Notes: generated by a model from the sequence alone, not told the origin. A DNA stretch of 64,000 bases from Pseudomonadota bacterium (GCA_021785035.1 JAJYGP010000025.1:1-64000); one strand, 5' to 3'. Positions 1-11,061 are shown, counted from the first letter of the stretch. Program-made: numbers and translations.

Positions 1-1
1 C

Positions 2-226
2 GTGTCGAAGCATCAGATTATCGAAACTCTAACGGGCTTGCTGGGTGCGGCGGACGTTCAATTCGAGGACGAGCCCGCCATGGAACAGGCGCTTTTTCTC
101 TGGAAGGATAGTGCTGCCGACTTCGCAGACTGTCTGATTGGCGCCAAAAATCGGCGGCTCGGATGCCGGGCGACCGCTTCCTTTGACACTAAGGCGTCCA
201 AGTTGCCGGGCTTCGTGGCCGCCTAA
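2..226 (+). CDS. PIN-domain (VapC-type) toxin, C-terminal part; truncated by window start
   Basis: Translation ...DFADCLIGAKNRRLGCRATASFDTKASKLPGF is typical of the C-terminus of VapC/PIN toxins (acidic DxxD region, TFD-like motif). Confidence 0.7.
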   Translation: MSKHQIIETLTGLLGAADVQFEDEPAMEQALFLWKDSAADFADCLIGAKNRRLGCRATASFDTKASKLPGFVAA

Positions 227-254
227 TCATCCTCAGGTCTTCCCCACCGAGTCG

Positions 255-489
255 CTTACGACCGAATGGCGCGGCCAGCGCCTGAGGCCCACCAACAGGC
301 GGGAGGGCTTAAACGAGGAGATCCGCCGCCGCATCCTGGTGGTGCGCATCTTCCCGAACACCGAATCGTGTTGGGGCTAATCCGAGCCTTATGCGCAAAG
401 ACCCACGAGACCTGGCTTGAAGACAACCGCTCACTCATAGGGAGTGCCTCGCCGAGCAGCGCCGCGACGACCTTTTGCAGGCCGCCTGA
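255..489 (+). pseudogene. Decayed C-terminal fragment of IS256-family (mutator-type) transposase
   Basis: Pieces in three successive frames: TTEWRGQRLRPTNRREGLNEEIRRRILVVRIFPNTESC / LGLIRALCAKTHETWLEDNRSLI / RECLAEQRRDDLLQAA-stop, matching the order of the conserved C-terminus (RLN.EIRRR..VVRIFPN..SC.RL..AL). Confidence 0.72.
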
Positions 490-741
490 TGAAATCCTTC
501 CTCACGCCAGGAAGGAATGCGCATAAGCTGGTGGACATAAGCCTTTTGGGAGCTACCCAAGGTTCGTGAGCGCGCCTTGCCTTGCGCGACCCCGAAAGGT
601 GCTAAGGCGCCTTTCAACGCCGGACGCAGACGCCAACCGGCGTTTGCTTCGAGGGGATATTGAATCATGGGCGTTTGTCGCCCCGCTCCCGGCCGTGCGC
701 CACAGAGTAATGGCCGGGGCTCGCGTAGGCGCAGGCCTTTT

Positions 742-1335
742 CTAGGGCGCCGGGAAGGGACTTGCCTGTTCACGCACCACGTCCCAACCGGCCAATGTGA
801 TGGGGCCTGTCGTCCGCGCAAAACTCAGCGCTCGGTAGTAGCCGGAGGCGTTCGCAAAGCCGATCGGGGTATAGGTAACGAGGGCCGGCACGCCGTTCAT
901 CAGGGTAAGGGGCAGCCAGCGGCCGTCTTTATGGGTAAAGAACATCTCTTCATCCATGCGATAATAGGGCTGCCAGCGATTGCCTAACGGGAAATAGCGG
1001 ACGTCCACCAAACAAAGAAGTTTTGGTTTGATGCGCCCCTGGACGTAAAATTTGACCACCCGGTCGGGCGGTTCGGCGCCGCTTACGGTCGCGCCGGGCG
1101 CGATCGTCCAGCCCGAGACCGTGAGCCCTTGAACAGGGGCCGTGTATTGGCCGGACTGGGCAGCCACCGTCCAATCGATGTTCTGTCCGTTATGCACGTG
1201 CTGGAGAACCAACAAGGCTGGCGTTTGCCAGAGCCCGGGAAAGAACCACAGAAGGCCCGTGGCTTGCCGCCAACTCCCAGGTCGGCCACAGAGGAAGCGT
1301 GTTATGGATCTCATGCTCGGTCTTATTTTTGGCAC
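742..1335 (-). CDS. Hypothetical protein (start uncertain, probably further downstream)
   Basis: Open frame with protein-like composition, especially the C-terminal half; overlaps divergent small ORF only at its 5' end. Confidence 0.45.
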   Translation of the reverse strand: MPKIRPSMRSITRFLCGRPGSWRQATGLLWFFPGLWQTPALLVLQHVHNGQNIDWTVAAQSGQYTAPVQGLTVSGWTIAPGATVSGAEPPDRVVKFYVQGRIKPKLLCLVDVRYFPLGNRWQPYYRMDEEMFFTHKDGRWLPLTLMNGVPALVTYTPIGFANASGYYRALSFARTTGPITLAGWDVVREQASPFPAP

Positions 1336-1498
1336 GATCGGTTCCGCCTATTTTATTTACGGGCGCAAGCAGCGACATGGGCTTGCGCTTTTGAGTGGTG
1401 TCGCGCTCATGGTTTTCCCCATGCTCGTGTCCCAGGCCGTATGGCTGACGCTTGGCTCTTTAGCCTTCATGGCCTTGCCCTTTGTTGTCTCGTTGTAA
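1304..1498 (+). CDS. Small (64 aa) two-TM membrane protein
   Basis: ATG at 1304 preceded by GAGGAA; MDLMLGLIFGTIGSAYFIYGRKQRHGLALLSGVALMVFPMLVSQAVWLTLGSLAFMALPFVVSL. Confidence 0.65.
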   Translation: MDLMLGLIFGTIGSAYFIYGRKQRHGLALLSGVALMVFPMLVSQAVWLTLGSLAFMALPFVVSL

Positions 1499-2054
1499 CT
1501 TTGGTCTGCAGGCGTGCGATGATGCGCAAAAGCGCCCCCCGCGGCGGATCGCCGACCACGGCTCGCACTCGCCCTTCCCGATCTTTATAGACGAGAAAAG
1601 GCACGCCGTTGCCGCCCGCGGTATTCAGGAGGCGCGCATTACGCACAAGGCCCGCGCCGACCTTGAAGGTCGCCCGCCGCGGTGTCACCGCAAGACCGTG
1701 CCCCTCTCGATATCCGCTCTCGGCGTGGGCGAGCGCGACAGCGGGGTTCTTGGCCTCTAAAAGATGGGCCGCCTTGCCGAAGCTCGAAAGCCTGAGGATG
1801 CCGACCGGAAGCCACCTGACCTTAAGCCTTTTCGGTCCGATGAGCGGCTGAAGGGTCTCGTAGAGCTGGTGGCAATATGGGCAGTCGGGATCGAAGAAGA
1901 CGTAAAGACGTTTTACGCCGTGGCCCTCGCGAATCATCGCCGCTTCCTTAAGCCGCGCCCATAATCGCACGGGCTCCTTGCGGGCATAGGCGCCCTGGCT
2001 GTACCACGTAGCCACCACCAAACACAGCGCGATTCCTACCCTTTTTAATGACAC
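1467..2054 (-). CDS. DsbC/DsbG-like thioredoxin-fold protein, secreted (CPYC active site)
   Basis: Signal peptide plus FFDPDCPYCHQLYETLQPLIGP; no room for the usual N-terminal dimerisation domain. Confidence 0.8.
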   Translation of the reverse strand: MSLKRVGIALCLVVATWYSQGAYARKEPVRLWARLKEAAMIREGHGVKRLYVFFDPDCPYCHQLYETLQPLIGPKRLKVRWLPVGILRLSSFGKAAHLLEAKNPAVALAHAESGYREGHGLAVTPRRATFKVGAGLVRNARLLNTAGGNGVPFLVYKDREGRVRAVVGDPPRGALLRIIARLQTKVTTRQQRARP

Positions 2055-2084
2055 AGGCCGGCCCTCATCTCGAGAGTATAGGCC

Positions 2085-2996
2085 TTAGTCTGGCCAAGCG
2101 AGCCAGTTGCGAGGTTTGAGGTAGATATCATAGAGGGCGGCCTCCGGCGTCCCGGCTTCTGGGTGCCAGTTATAACGGAAGCGCACCTCGGGCGGCAATG
2201 ACATCAGGATTGATTCGGTCCGGCCTCCGGACTGAAGCCCAAAAAGCGTGCCTCTATCGTACACGAGGTTGAACTCGACATAACGCCCTCTCCGGTAGAG
2301 CTGAAAATCGCGTTCCCGTTGCCCATAGGGTGTCGCTTTGCGCCTTTCCACGATTGGTAGGTAGGCCGGCAAAAAGTGCTGGCCCACACTCTGCACGAAG
2401 CCCCAGTCCTTGGCAAAGTCGCCGCTATTCACGTCATCGAAAAAAAGTCCTCCGATGCCGCGTGGTTCGTTACGGTGTTTGATAAAAAAGTAGTCATCGC
2501 ACCACGCCTTGTAGCGCTCGTAACAGCCGCTTTCGTAATTTCGGCAGGCATCGTGCGCCTCAGTATGCCAGTGGCGGGCGTCGGCGCCAAAGCCATAGTA
2601 GGGCGTGAGGTCGAATCCCCCTCCGAACCACCAGGTCACGGGCTCGGTGAGCGCCTCAAAGTAGCGAAGATTGCAGTGGGTTGTTGGCACATAGGGATTA
2701 CGCGGATGGATCACAAGCGACAGCCCCAAGGCGTGAAACGCGGCGCCTTCCAGTTCCGGACGCAGCTTGCTGGCAGACGGTGGAAGCCGGGCTCCAAAGA
2801 CGTGAGAAAAATTCACGCCGGCTTGCTCAAATACCTCCCCCGTTAAGACTCGTGATCGGCCCCCGCCACCCTCCGTCCGGTCCCAGCATTCTTCCAGAAA
2901 GCCGCGGCCGTGACCTTCGAAGGCGACTAGGCGGTTGCAGATCTCGTCTTGCAGCCCGCGGAGCGTATTCTCAATAAGGTCCCGCTGTGTGCTCAT
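2085..2996 (-). CDS. hemF: Oxygen-dependent coproporphyrinogen III oxidase
   Basis: [12 protein letters not shown], [21 protein letters not shown] motif, [17 protein letters not shown]. Confidence 0.95.
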   Translation of the reverse strand: MSTQRDLIENTLRGLQDEICNRLVAFEGHGRGFLEECWDRTEGGGGRSRVLTGEVFEQAGVNFSHVFGARLPPSASKLRPELEGAAFHALGLSLVIHPRNPYVPTTHCNLRYFEALTEPVTWWFGGGFDLTPYYGFGADARHWHTEAHDACRNYESGCYERYKAWCDDYFFIKHRNEPRGIGGLFFDDVNSGDFAKDWGFVQSVGQHFLPAYLPIVERRKATPYGQRERDFQLYRRGRYVEFNLVYDRGTLFGLQSGGRTESILMSLPPEVRFRYNWHPEAGTPEAALYDIYLKPRNWLAWPD

Positions 2997-3595
2997 AACC
3001 GAATAGTGCGCCCCGTGCGTGCATCGCGAATCGCAGTCGGTCTTGCCAGTGCCCCTATGCGCCCGACAAGAATCGCGTCCAGGTCACGCCCAAATCGTCT
3101 GCACAACTCGCGGTAATGGCGCGCGGGTTTTTGTCGGGCGCGGTTGGCGCTGGTCGAAATCAGTGTCCCACCAGAGAAGTGGGCAAGTCGTCCCGCTTGC
3201 CTGTGCGCCGTCACCCGCACCGCTACCGTCGCGTGGCGGCCGCGTACGATGGGTAAAAGCGCGGGGCGCCCTTCCACAAGCCAAGTGTGGGGGCCAGGCC
3301 AGGTCGCAAGGACCTCGGCCGGCACTTCCTTGATATAGGGTTGCAAGGCCTGGGTCTGACGGGCGATGAGAATAAGGCCCTTGGTCGCCGGCCGTCGTTT
3401 GAGACGCAAAAGACGTTGTACGGCGCGCCGATTGCGGGGGTCGCAGCCCAGCCCAAAGCAGGCCTCGACGGCGTAGCCCACGACCCCTCCGCGGCGCACG
3501 ACGACGCCGACCTCCCGCAGGCTGCGTCGTAACAGTGGCCGTGACCGCCGGAGATCGCGCTTGCTATGGGCGAGCCCTTTTGTCGCATCGATCAA
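2993..3595 (-). CDS. tsaC: L-threonylcarbamoyladenylate synthase (YrdC/Sua5 family)
   Basis: [41 protein letters not shown] motifs. Confidence 0.9.
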   Translation of the reverse strand: MIDATKGLAHSKRDLRRSRPLLRRSLREVGVVVRRGGVVGYAVEACFGLGCDPRNRRAVQRLLRLKRRPATKGLILIARQTQALQPYIKEVPAEVLATWPGPHTWLVEGRPALLPIVRGRHATVAVRVTAHRQAGRLAHFSGGTLISTSANRARQKPARHYRELCRRFGRDLDAILVGRIGALARPTAIRDARTGRTIRL

Positions 3596-4872
3596 GATCC
3601 ATCACCAAAACGTTGGCCAATGTCCCGACGATAGACGGCCCCGGCGAAGCCTATGGCGCGGACACGTTGGTAGGCGCGGGCTCGGGCCATGTCCATGTTT
3701 TCTCCTTGACTCGTGACCCCGAGCACGCGCCCACCGCACGCGACGATGCGTCCGTTTTCCTGGCGCGTGCCACTATGGAAGACCCGGGTATCCGAATCTT
3801 CTTGATAATCGAGCCCTGTGATCTCGGTGCCTTCGCGGATCGGTCCCGGATAGCCGGGGGCGGCCAAGACCACGCACAAGGCCGGGCGTGGATCAAACTG
3901 TACAAGTTCCTCGGACAGCTGGCCCGAGAAGGCCGCTTCGATGAGCGGCAGAAGGTCGGATTTTAAACGCATCATCAGGGGTTGAGTCTCGGGATCCCCG
4001 AACCGGCAGTTAAACTCAAGGACCTTGGGTCCCTCGTCTGTAATCATAAGGCCAGCGTACAGAAAGCCTCGGTAGTGATGGCCGTCTGCGGCGAGCCCGC
4101 GTAAGGTCGGCTCGATAATGGTCTCTCGTATTGTCTTTTCCAGTTCCGCCGTTACAGCCGAGGCCGGCGAGAATGCCCCCATGCCACCGGTATTGGGGCC
4201 TTTATCGCCGTCATCCCGCCGCTTGTGATCCTCGGACGTGGGGAAGGCGACGTAACGCAGTCCGTCGGCAAGCACGATAAAGCTCGCCTCCACCCCCACA
4301 AGGCGCTCCTCAATGACGATCTTCGCGCTCGCCGCACCGAAGGCCCCAGCCAGCATGCTGGTTGCCGCCGCATCTGCTTCTGCCGAATCGTCGGCGACAA
4401 CGACCCCCTTGCCAGCAGCAAGCCCGTCGGCCTTGATGACCTGAGGTCCGGGATGAGAAGCAAGATAACGCCGAGCGGATTCCAGGTCCGTAAAGCTTTG
4501 GTAGCGCGCCGTGGGGATCCCGTGACGCTCCAGGAAGGCCTTCGCGTAACTCTTAGAACCCTCGAGCTGGGCGGCCGCGGCCGTAGGTCCGAGGCAAAGC
4601 AGCTTTTCGCTCGCAAAGCGGTCGACAAGACCTGCAACAAGCGGCGCCTCAGGTCCCACAATGGTGAAAGCCACACCCTCCTCTTTAGCGGCCGCCACAA
4701 GTCCGTCGAAGTCGTCGACGGCCAAAGGCAGATTACGGGTTTTTGCTTCTAAGGCCGTGCCGGCGTTACCAGGCGCCACAAGTACCTCGGAGACGCGCGG
4801 CGAGGAGCTGATTTTCCACGCCAAGGCGTGTTCCCGTCCGCCCGAGCCCACGATCAAGATTTTCATCATCAA
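3592..4872 (-). CDS. purD: Phosphoribosylamine-glycine ligase
   Basis: [45 protein letters not shown]. Confidence 0.96.
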   Translation of the reverse strand: MMMKILIVGSGGREHALAWKISSSPRVSEVLVAPGNAGTALEAKTRNLPLAVDDFDGLVAAAKEEGVAFTIVGPEAPLVAGLVDRFASEKLLCLGPTAAAAQLEGSKSYAKAFLERHGIPTARYQSFTDLESARRYLASHPGPQVIKADGLAAGKGVVVADDSAEADAAATSMLAGAFGAASAKIVIEERLVGVEASFIVLADGLRYVAFPTSEDHKRRDDGDKGPNTGGMGAFSPASAVTAELEKTIRETIIEPTLRGLAADGHHYRGFLYAGLMITDEGPKVLEFNCRFGDPETQPLMMRLKSDLLPLIEAAFSGQLSEELVQFDPRPALCVVLAAPGYPGPIREGTEITGLDYQEDSDTRVFHSGTRQENGRIVACGGRVLGVTSQGENMDMARARAYQRVRAIGFAGAVYRRDIGQRFGDGS

Positions 4873-6416
4873 TGCCGAAAATGGCGGCGGCCGGTGAAGA
4901 CCATCGCAATGTCGTGCTCGCAGGCGGCCGCGATCACTTCGGGATCGCGTACCGAACCGCCAGGCTGAATCACCGCGGTCACGCCGGCTTTGGCGGCGCT
5001 GTCAAGGCCGTCCCGAAACGGAAAGTAGGCGTCTGATGCCATAACCGTGCCGGTTACCGAAAGCCCGGCTTCTTGGGCCTTCCAGACTGCGACGCGGGCG
5101 CTATCGACCCGACTCATTTGCCCGGCACCTATGCCTATCGTTCGTCCGTCGCGCGCGAATACGATCGCGTTTGATTTGACGAATTGGGCGATGCGCCACG
5201 CAAAGACCAGGTCGCGCTGTTCGCTCGCGCGCGGGGCGCGTTGACTGACCAAGGTCAAGGTGACCTCGGTCTCCGGAATATCGCGATCCTGAACCAGAAG
5301 GCCGCCACTCACACGCCGATAATCGAGACCCTTGTGCATGATTTGGTCCATGGTGACGACAAGGACCCGTATGTTCGGCTTTCCTGAAAGAAGCCGCGCG
5401 GCCTCACTACTTACCTCGGGGCTTATGATCACTTCGACAAATTGCTTGGTGAGTATGGCCGACGCCGTTTCTTCGTCGAGCGGTCGGTTAAAGGCGATGA
5501 TGCCCCCAAACGCTGACGTAGGGTCGGTGGCATAGGCCTGTTCGTAGGCCTCGCGAATGTTGGTCCCAAGCGCCGCGCCGCAGGGGTTTGCGTGCTTTAC
5601 GATGACGCAGGCCGGTTCCGCGAAGGCGCGCACGCACTCCAGGGCGGCATCGGCATCGGTCATATTGTTAAACGAAAGCTCCTTGCCCTGAATCTTAGTG
5701 GCCTGAGCGATGGACGCAACGCTCGCCCCCGGCTCCTCATAAAACGCCGCGCGTTGGTGAGGGTTTTCCCCGTAACGCATCGAAAAGCGCTTCGTAAAGG
5801 ATAGCTGTAGGGTATCGGGAAAGGCGTCCTCGTCCTCACTCTCGCCACTTAGGTAGCGCGCTATCAGACCGTCGTAGTGGGAGGTATGCGCAAAGACCTT
5901 GGCTGCGAGTCGGCGGCGGATCTCAGGGCTTATGGTCGTCTCGCCGCGTATAGCCCTGATCAAGAGGCCGTAATCAGCGCTGTCGACGATCGGGATAACA
6001 TAGCTGTGATTCTTGGCCGCCGACCGCAGCATGGCCGGCCCGCCGATATCGATTTGCTCGACCGCCGCCTCGAACGAAGCTTGTGGGTCCCGGCTCGCGC
6101 GCTCAAAGGGGTAGAGGTTGACGATCAAAAGGTCTATGCCCTCGATTCCCGCGGCATGCATCGCTTTTTGATCACTGGGCCGGTTCGGTCGTCCTAAAAG
6201 CCCTCCATGAATGCGCGGGTGAAGGGTCTTTAAGCGTCCGTCGAGCATCTCCGGAAAACCGGTGTAGGTTGCCACGTCGATCACCGGAATGCCTGCCGAC
6301 ATAAGCAACGCGGCCGTTCCCCCGGTGGACAGGATTTCTACGCACGCCGTTGTCAGCGCGCGGGCAAGATCGATAATGCCGGTCTTATCCGACACGCTAA
6401 TAAGGGCTCTTTTCAT
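4869..6416 (-). CDS. purH: Bifunctional AICAR formyltransferase/IMP cyclohydrolase
   Basis: [62 protein letters not shown]. Confidence 0.96.
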   Translation of the reverse strand: MKRALISVSDKTGIIDLARALTTACVEILSTGGTAALLMSAGIPVIDVATYTGFPEMLDGRLKTLHPRIHGGLLGRPNRPSDQKAMHAAGIEGIDLLIVNLYPFERASRDPQASFEAAVEQIDIGGPAMLRSAAKNHSYVIPIVDSADYGLLIRAIRGETTISPEIRRRLAAKVFAHTSHYDGLIARYLSGESEDEDAFPDTLQLSFTKRFSMRYGENPHQRAAFYEEPGASVASIAQATKIQGKELSFNNMTDADAALECVRAFAEPACVIVKHANPCGAALGTNIREAYEQAYATDPTSAFGGIIAFNRPLDEETASAILTKQFVEVIISPEVSSEAARLLSGKPNIRVLVVTMDQIMHKGLDYRRVSGGLLVQDRDIPETEVTLTLVSQRAPRASEQRDLVFAWRIAQFVKSNAIVFARDGRTIGIGAGQMSRVDSARVAVWKAQEAGLSVTGTVMASDAYFPFRDGLDSAAKAGVTAVIQPGGSVRDPEVIAAACEHDIAMVFTGRRHFRH

Positions 6417-6718
6417 GGAAGATTTTCACTAGATGAGGGGGAAAGGTTATCCGAGCGCCCGTTAAGGCCGTAGGCCAACAGTTTCTTTCTGAGCGTATTG
6501 CGGTTGATGCCGAGAATTTTTGCTGCCTGGCATTGATTGTAATTGACGTGGCGCATCACCGTTTCGATAAGCGGCGCCTCGACCTGTGCCATGACTTGCT
6601 CGTACAGGGCCGTGCCCGGGCATTGGCCGTGGAGGTCTTTGAAGTAACGTTCGATGGCGTGGCGCACACAATTGGCGAGCGGCCCCTGACTGGTCTTGCC
6701 CTGCGAATCGTGGCTCAT
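6413..6718 (-). CDS. fis: Fis family DNA-binding protein
   Basis: [35 protein letters not shown]; adjacent to dusB. Confidence 0.9.
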   Translation of the reverse strand: MSHDSQGKTSQGPLANCVRHAIERYFKDLHGQCPGTALYEQVMAQVEAPLIETVMRHVNYNQCQAAKILGINRNTLRKKLLAYGLNGRSDNLSPSSSENLP

Positions 6719-7695
6719 GCCGCCAGTCCTTCAAGGCCTTGGGTAAAGAAGGCTTCCAAAAGCCGTTTCTGTTCCAAGACTGTTTCGGCTTGGTTGATCG
6801 TGTGGCGAAAACTCGCGCCGCTGTGTAGACCCTTGCTGTACCACCCTATGTGCTTGCGTGCTATGCGCACGCCGGTGTGCTCTCCGTAGAAGGCATAGAG
6901 CGTTTCGAGGTGGCCCATAAGCACGCGGTAAAGTTCCTCGCGGCTCGGGGGGGCAAGCTTTTCCCCAGTCTGTAAAAAGTGATCGATCTCGCGGAAGATC
7001 CATGGCCGCCCCTGGGCCGCACGCCCGATCATAAGGCCGTCGGCCCCGGTTACGTCAAGGACCATTTTGGCCTTTTCCGGACTATCGATGTCGCCGTTTG
7101 CGATCACCGGAATCTTGACGGCGGCCTTTATGGCAGCGATGGTCTCGTATTCCGCTGTGCCCTCGAAGAAGCACGATCGCGTGCGTCCATGGACCGACAG
7201 CAAGGCTACGCCGCACGATTCGGCCAGTTTGGCTATGGCGACGCCATTGCGGTGGTCCTGGTCCCAGCCGGTGCGAATCTTGAGGGTCACGGGAACATCG
7301 ACGGCCCGCACCACCGCCACCAACAGCCGCTCTACTAAAGTTGGGTCGCGCAATAAGGCCGAGCCAGCCATGACACCGCAGACTTTCTCTGCGGGACAGC
7401 CCATGTTGATGTCGATGATTTGGGCTCCGTGGTCCACGTTGTAGCGGGCCGCCTGGGCCAACATATCGGGGTCCGCGCCGGCGATTTGTATGGACTTCGG
7501 CTCAGGTTCGCCGGTGTGGTCGGCGCGCCGGCGAGTTTTTTCGGAACCATAGAGCAAGGAGTTCGAAGCCACCATTTCCGATACCGCCATCCCGGCGCCA
7601 AGCTGCCGACAGAGTACGCGGAAAGGCCGGTCCGTGACCCCGGCCATGGGGGCCACGAAAAGCGTGTTTTTGAGGCTGTAAGGTCCGATGCGCAT
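6715..7695 (-). CDS. dusB: tRNA-dihydrouridine synthase B
   Basis: APMAGVTDRPFR, DINMGCPAEKVC, VHGRTR, PVIANGDI, GRAAQGRPWIF. Confidence 0.95.
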   Translation of the reverse strand: MRIGPYSLKNTLFVAPMAGVTDRPFRVLCRQLGAGMAVSEMVASNSLLYGSEKTRRRADHTGEPEPKSIQIAGADPDMLAQAARYNVDHGAQIIDINMGCPAEKVCGVMAGSALLRDPTLVERLLVAVVRAVDVPVTLKIRTGWDQDHRNGVAIAKLAESCGVALLSVHGRTRSCFFEGTAEYETIAAIKAAVKIPVIANGDIDSPEKAKMVLDVTGADGLMIGRAAQGRPWIFREIDHFLQTGEKLAPPSREELYRVLMGHLETLYAFYGEHTGVRIARKHIGWYSKGLHSGASFRHTINQAETVLEQKRLLEAFFTQGLEGLAA

Positions 7696-7750
7696 GAGTC
7701 GAGTCCGGGAAGGCGATCATCATACCGAGAAATCCCGGGAACGGGGAGGC

Positions 7751-8389
7751 CTATTCTTGGCGGGTCGGAAATAAGGCCAATCGATAACCGGACGCGTTCG
7801 AAGGGATGTGTAGCAAGAGCTGCACGCGCGCCGCTTTTCGCGCCGCGAGGCTCGCTTGCGGATGGCGGAGGTAGGCTTGTTCTTGGTAATTGGCGCGCGC
7901 GAGAATGGCGTGTGACGGCCCAAGGAGCGTAACGGACAAAAGTGGCAAAGATTGCCGAAACGGGGCGGCATTGATAAGTTCCGCATGGATATGGAGAAGA
8001 CCGTTTTTGGTTCCCAAGTCCACCTGCGGATGACTCAGGCGGTAATCGCTGAGCGCCGCGGGATGCTGGAGGCGACAACGCCCTTGTCCGCACAAGGCAC
8101 GGATCACGGGGCGCATGACGCGAAAACTCGCAATTCGGTCCCGGGTCAGATAAAGGATCTGAGCGGCAAGCGTGAGAGTCAGAACGGTCGCCAGTAAGGC
8201 GAGTGGCCAGCGCCTGCGGGCGCGTGGGACCGGGGATGTGGCGGCCGTTCCGTCTTCGTTGATGCGGTAGACTTCTGCTTGAAACACCGCTCCGCATTGA
8301 CCGCAGCGGACCGCGCCGCCACAGCTGTCCAGTCCCTCCTCGTCGAGGCGAAACAGCGTGCGACAGGAGGGGCATTGAGTCAAAATCAC
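7751..8389 (-). CDS. DUF3426 / MJ0042 zinc-ribbon membrane protein
   Basis: N-terminal CPSCRTLFRL...VRCGQCGAVFQA zinc finger, one TM, beta-rich C-terminal domain; between prmA and dusB. Confidence 0.8.
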   Translation of the reverse strand: MILTQCPSCRTLFRLDEEGLDSCGGAVRCGQCGAVFQAEVYRINEDGTAATSPVPRARRRWPLALLATVLTLTLAAQILYLTRDRIASFRVMRPVIRALCGQGRCRLQHPAALSDYRLSHPQVDLGTKNGLLHIHAELINAAPFRQSLPLLSVTLLGPSHAILARANYQEQAYLRHPQASLAARKAARVQLLLHIPSNASGYRLALFPTRQE

Positions 8390-9252
8390 CGCCGCCCGCC
8401 CTCAAGGAGACACCAGTCCTCGTCGATCGTAAGCGCCAAGTCAAACTCGGGGAACGCGGCCCGGACACGCTCTGCTTGGTCCTCTAGGATGCCCGACAAG
8501 GCCAGGCGGCCGCCGACCGCCAAAGCGTAGTTGAGGGTAGGCTTATGCGCGATCAGCGGTTCGGCCAGAATATTGGCGACCACCAGATCAAAACGCTCGT
8601 CAGCTGTAAGTGGAGGGCAGCGCGTCTGCATGCGGGCACTCACGCCGTTGCGCGCGGCGTTTTGCTGTGCGGCATCGAGGGCCAAGGGGTCGATGTCGAT
8701 ACCCAAGGCGTGCCGGCCGCCGAGTCGCAGGGCGGCAATGGCGAGAATGCCCGAGCCGCAGCCGAAGTCCAGGATGGTCGTGTTGGCCGCATCACGTTCT
8801 TTCAGTGACCGATAAATCCACTGCAGGCATAAGCGGGTCGTAGGGTGGGTGCCGGTCCCAAAGGCAAGGCCTGGGTCAAGATGGATGGCCAAGCGGCCGG
8901 CCGGCGCCACCCTATCGTTGGGGTAAATCCACAGATCGTCAACGATGGCGAAGGGCTGCCAAGCCAATCGCGTGAGTCCCTCCCAGCCCTCGTCCGCCAC
9001 CGTCCTCATGCCGATGTCGACGCCTTCCTCTTTTAGGACATGGCTTGCGAAGTCGGCCGCCGCCTGACTCAGAAAAAATGCCACCACGCTGGTCTTTGGC
9101 CAGTAGCGCGGTTCGCCGGCAAGCCCCTCGTCGTAAAGGGCCGGCCCATCCGCCTCCTCGAAGCGTAAGGCGTAGGCGCCGCTCGCTTCGAGCAATTGGC
9201 CTACGACGTCGACCCGTGTCCCGGGGACTGTCAGGGTGAGTTCAAGGCTCAG
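8386..9252 (-). CDS. prmA: Ribosomal protein L11 methyltransferase (proposed CTG start at 9252; ORF track starts at 9195)
   Basis: LDPGLAFGTGTHPTTRLCL, LDFGCGSGILAIAA; upstream in-frame extension LSLELTLTVPGTRVDVVGQ matches the PrmA N-terminus. Confidence 0.9.
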   Translation of the reverse strand: MSLELTLTVPGTRVDVVGQLLEASGAYALRFEEADGPALYDEGLAGEPRYWPKTSVVAFFLSQAAADFASHVLKEEGVDIGMRTVADEGWEGLTRLAWQPFAIVDDLWIYPNDRVAPAGRLAIHLDPGLAFGTGTHPTTRLCLQWIYRSLKERDAANTTILDFGCGSGILAIAALRLGGRHALGIDIDPLALDAAQQNAARNGVSARMQTRCPPLTADERFDLVVANILAEPLIAHKPTLNYALAVGGRLALSGILEDQAERVRAAFPEFDLALTIDEDWCLLEGGRR

Positions 9253-9262
9253 GACCGGGCCC

Positions 9263-10603
9263 TCATGCCTTGAGTCGCCCCTCGAGATAGTGGATATCGA
9301 CCGCTCCTGCTTGGAACAGGGCGTCGTTCAGCAGTAGCTGATGGAGCGGAATATTGGTCTTGATACCGTCCACGACCATTTCGCTTAGGGCGATCCGCAA
9401 TCGCGCCATAGCGATATCACGGGTATCTCCGTAGGCCACGAGCTTGCCGATCAAGGAGTCGTAGTATGGGGGTACGACATAGTTGTTGTAGATGTGCGAG
9501 TCGACGCGAATACCGGGACCGCCTGGTTGATGGTACTGAGTGATGCGTCCCGGTGACGGCATGAAGGTGACCGGGTCTTCGGCGTTGATTCGGCACTCCA
9601 TAGCGTGCCCGCGTAGCTGGATGTCTTCCTGTCGATACCGCAGGTGTTCGCCCGAGGCAATCAGGATTTGTTGTTGTACGATGTCGACGCCGGTCACAAA
9701 CTCCGTTACCGGATGTTCGACTTGGACGCGGGTGTTCATTTCTATAAAATAAAATTGTCCGTTTTCGTACAGAAACTCAAACGTACCTGCGCCCCGATAG
9801 CCGATGCGTCGGCAAGCCTCTACGCACAAATGACCCATGCGTTCACGCACATCCCGGGAGATGCCAGGGGCCGGGGATTCTTCTATGACCTTTTGATTGC
9901 GGCGTTGCAGCGAGCAGTCGCGCTCGCCGAGGTGGATGGCGTGGCCGTGCTCGTCGGCGAGCACCTGAAATTCGACGTGGCGCGGCTTCTCTAGGTATTT
10001 CTCCATATACACGACATCGTTGTTAAACGCCGCTTTCGCCTCGGCACGGGTCATGGCAAGCGAACTTAACAGCGTGGCGTCCGAGTGGACGACCCGCATG
10101 CCCTTTCCGCCTCCCCCGCCGGTGGCCTTGATAAGTATGGGGTAGCCGATAGACCGGGCGATGCTGAGGGTGCGTTCCTCGTCGTTATCGAGAGGGCCGT
10201 CGGAGCCCGGTACGCACGGAACCCCGGCCTCTTTCATGGCCCGAATCGCTGAAATTTTGTCGCCCATGAGGCGTATGGTTTCGGGACGTGGTCCTATGAA
10301 GATAAACCCGCTTTGTTCGACGCGCTCGGCAAAGTCCGCGTTTTCCGACAAAAATCCGTAGCCCGGATGGATCGCCACCGCGTCCGTCACCTCGGCCGCG
10401 CTGATGACGGCCGGGATGTTGAGGTAGCTTTTGGCGGCCGCAGCGGGACCTATGCACACCGACTCGTCCGCCAGCCGGACATACTTCGCGTCCCGATCGG
10501 CCTCGGAGTGAAGCGCCACCGTCTTGATTCCCAACGTCCGGCAGGCACGCTGTATGCGCAGGGCAATTTCCCCGCGATTCGCAATGACGACCTTCTCGAT
10601 CAT
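9263..10603 (-). CDS. accC: Biotin carboxylase subunit of acetyl-CoA carboxylase
   Basis: [45 protein letters not shown]. Confidence 0.97.
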   Translation of the reverse strand: MIEKVVIANRGEIALRIQRACRTLGIKTVALHSEADRDAKYVRLADESVCIGPAAAAKSYLNIPAVISAAEVTDAVAIHPGYGFLSENADFAERVEQSGFIFIGPRPETIRLMGDKISAIRAMKEAGVPCVPGSDGPLDNDEERTLSIARSIGYPILIKATGGGGGKGMRVVHSDATLLSSLAMTRAEAKAAFNNDVVYMEKYLEKPRHVEFQVLADEHGHAIHLGERDCSLQRRNQKVIEESPAPGISRDVRERMGHLCVEACRRIGYRGAGTFEFLYENGQFYFIEMNTRVQVEHPVTEFVTGVDIVQQQILIASGEHLRYRQEDIQLRGHAMECRINAEDPVTFMPSPGRITQYHQPGGPGIRVDSHIYNNYVVPPYYDSLIGKLVAYGDTRDIAMARLRIALSEMVVDGIKTNIPLHQLLLNDALFQAGAVDIHYLEGRLKA

Positions 10604-10607
10604 GGGC

Positions 10608-11054
10608 TCACTCGATCACAAACAAAGTTTCGCCGTACTCGACCGGCTGGCCATTCTCCTTGAGAATGGCGCGTACGACCCCGGCGCGATCGGCCTCGAT
10701 CTCGTTTAGCATCTTCATGGCTTCGATAATGCACAGCGGGTCTCCCACGCTCACTGTGACGCCGACCTCCACGAACGGTTGGGAGTCGGGTGAGGGGGCG
10801 CGGTAGAACGTACCGACCATGGGTGACAATACCGGGTGACCGTTTTGGGTCGGCGCGGCAACCGCCGGGGGGCTCACGCTGGGGGTGGGCGATGGCGGCG
10901 GTGCCGCCGCTGGCGGCGGTGCCGCGATCGGCGCTCCAGCAGCTGATGTGCCGCGACTGATGCGAATGGATTCCTCCCCTTCGCGAATCTCGAGCTCCCC
11001 CAGGTCCGAAGCCTCAAGCATTTCTATGAGTTTTTTGACTTTGCGGATGTCCAC
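10608..11054 (-). CDS. accB: Biotin carboxyl carrier protein of acetyl-CoA carboxylase
   Basis: Pro/Ala linker and [14 protein letters not shown] biotinylation motif. Confidence 0.97.
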   Translation of the reverse strand: MDIRKVKKLIEMLEASDLGELEIREGEESIRISRGTSAAGAPIAAPPPAAAPPPSPTPSVSPPAVAAPTQNGHPVLSPMVGTFYRAPSPDSQPFVEVGVTVSVGDPLCIIEAMKMLNEIEADRAGVVRAILKENGQPVEYGETLFVIE

Positions 11055-11061
11055 AGACGTT

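Noticed and set aside
435-821. 128-aa minus-strand ORF near the transposase relic
   Set aside because: Composition biased to Arg/Pro/Ala, no recognisable motif, partly antisense to the relic and overlapping the 742-1335 ORF.
7335-8468. 377-aa minus-strand ORF
   Set aside because: Overlaps dusB and the DUF3426 gene in another frame; Arg/Ser/Pro-rich, non-protein-like composition.
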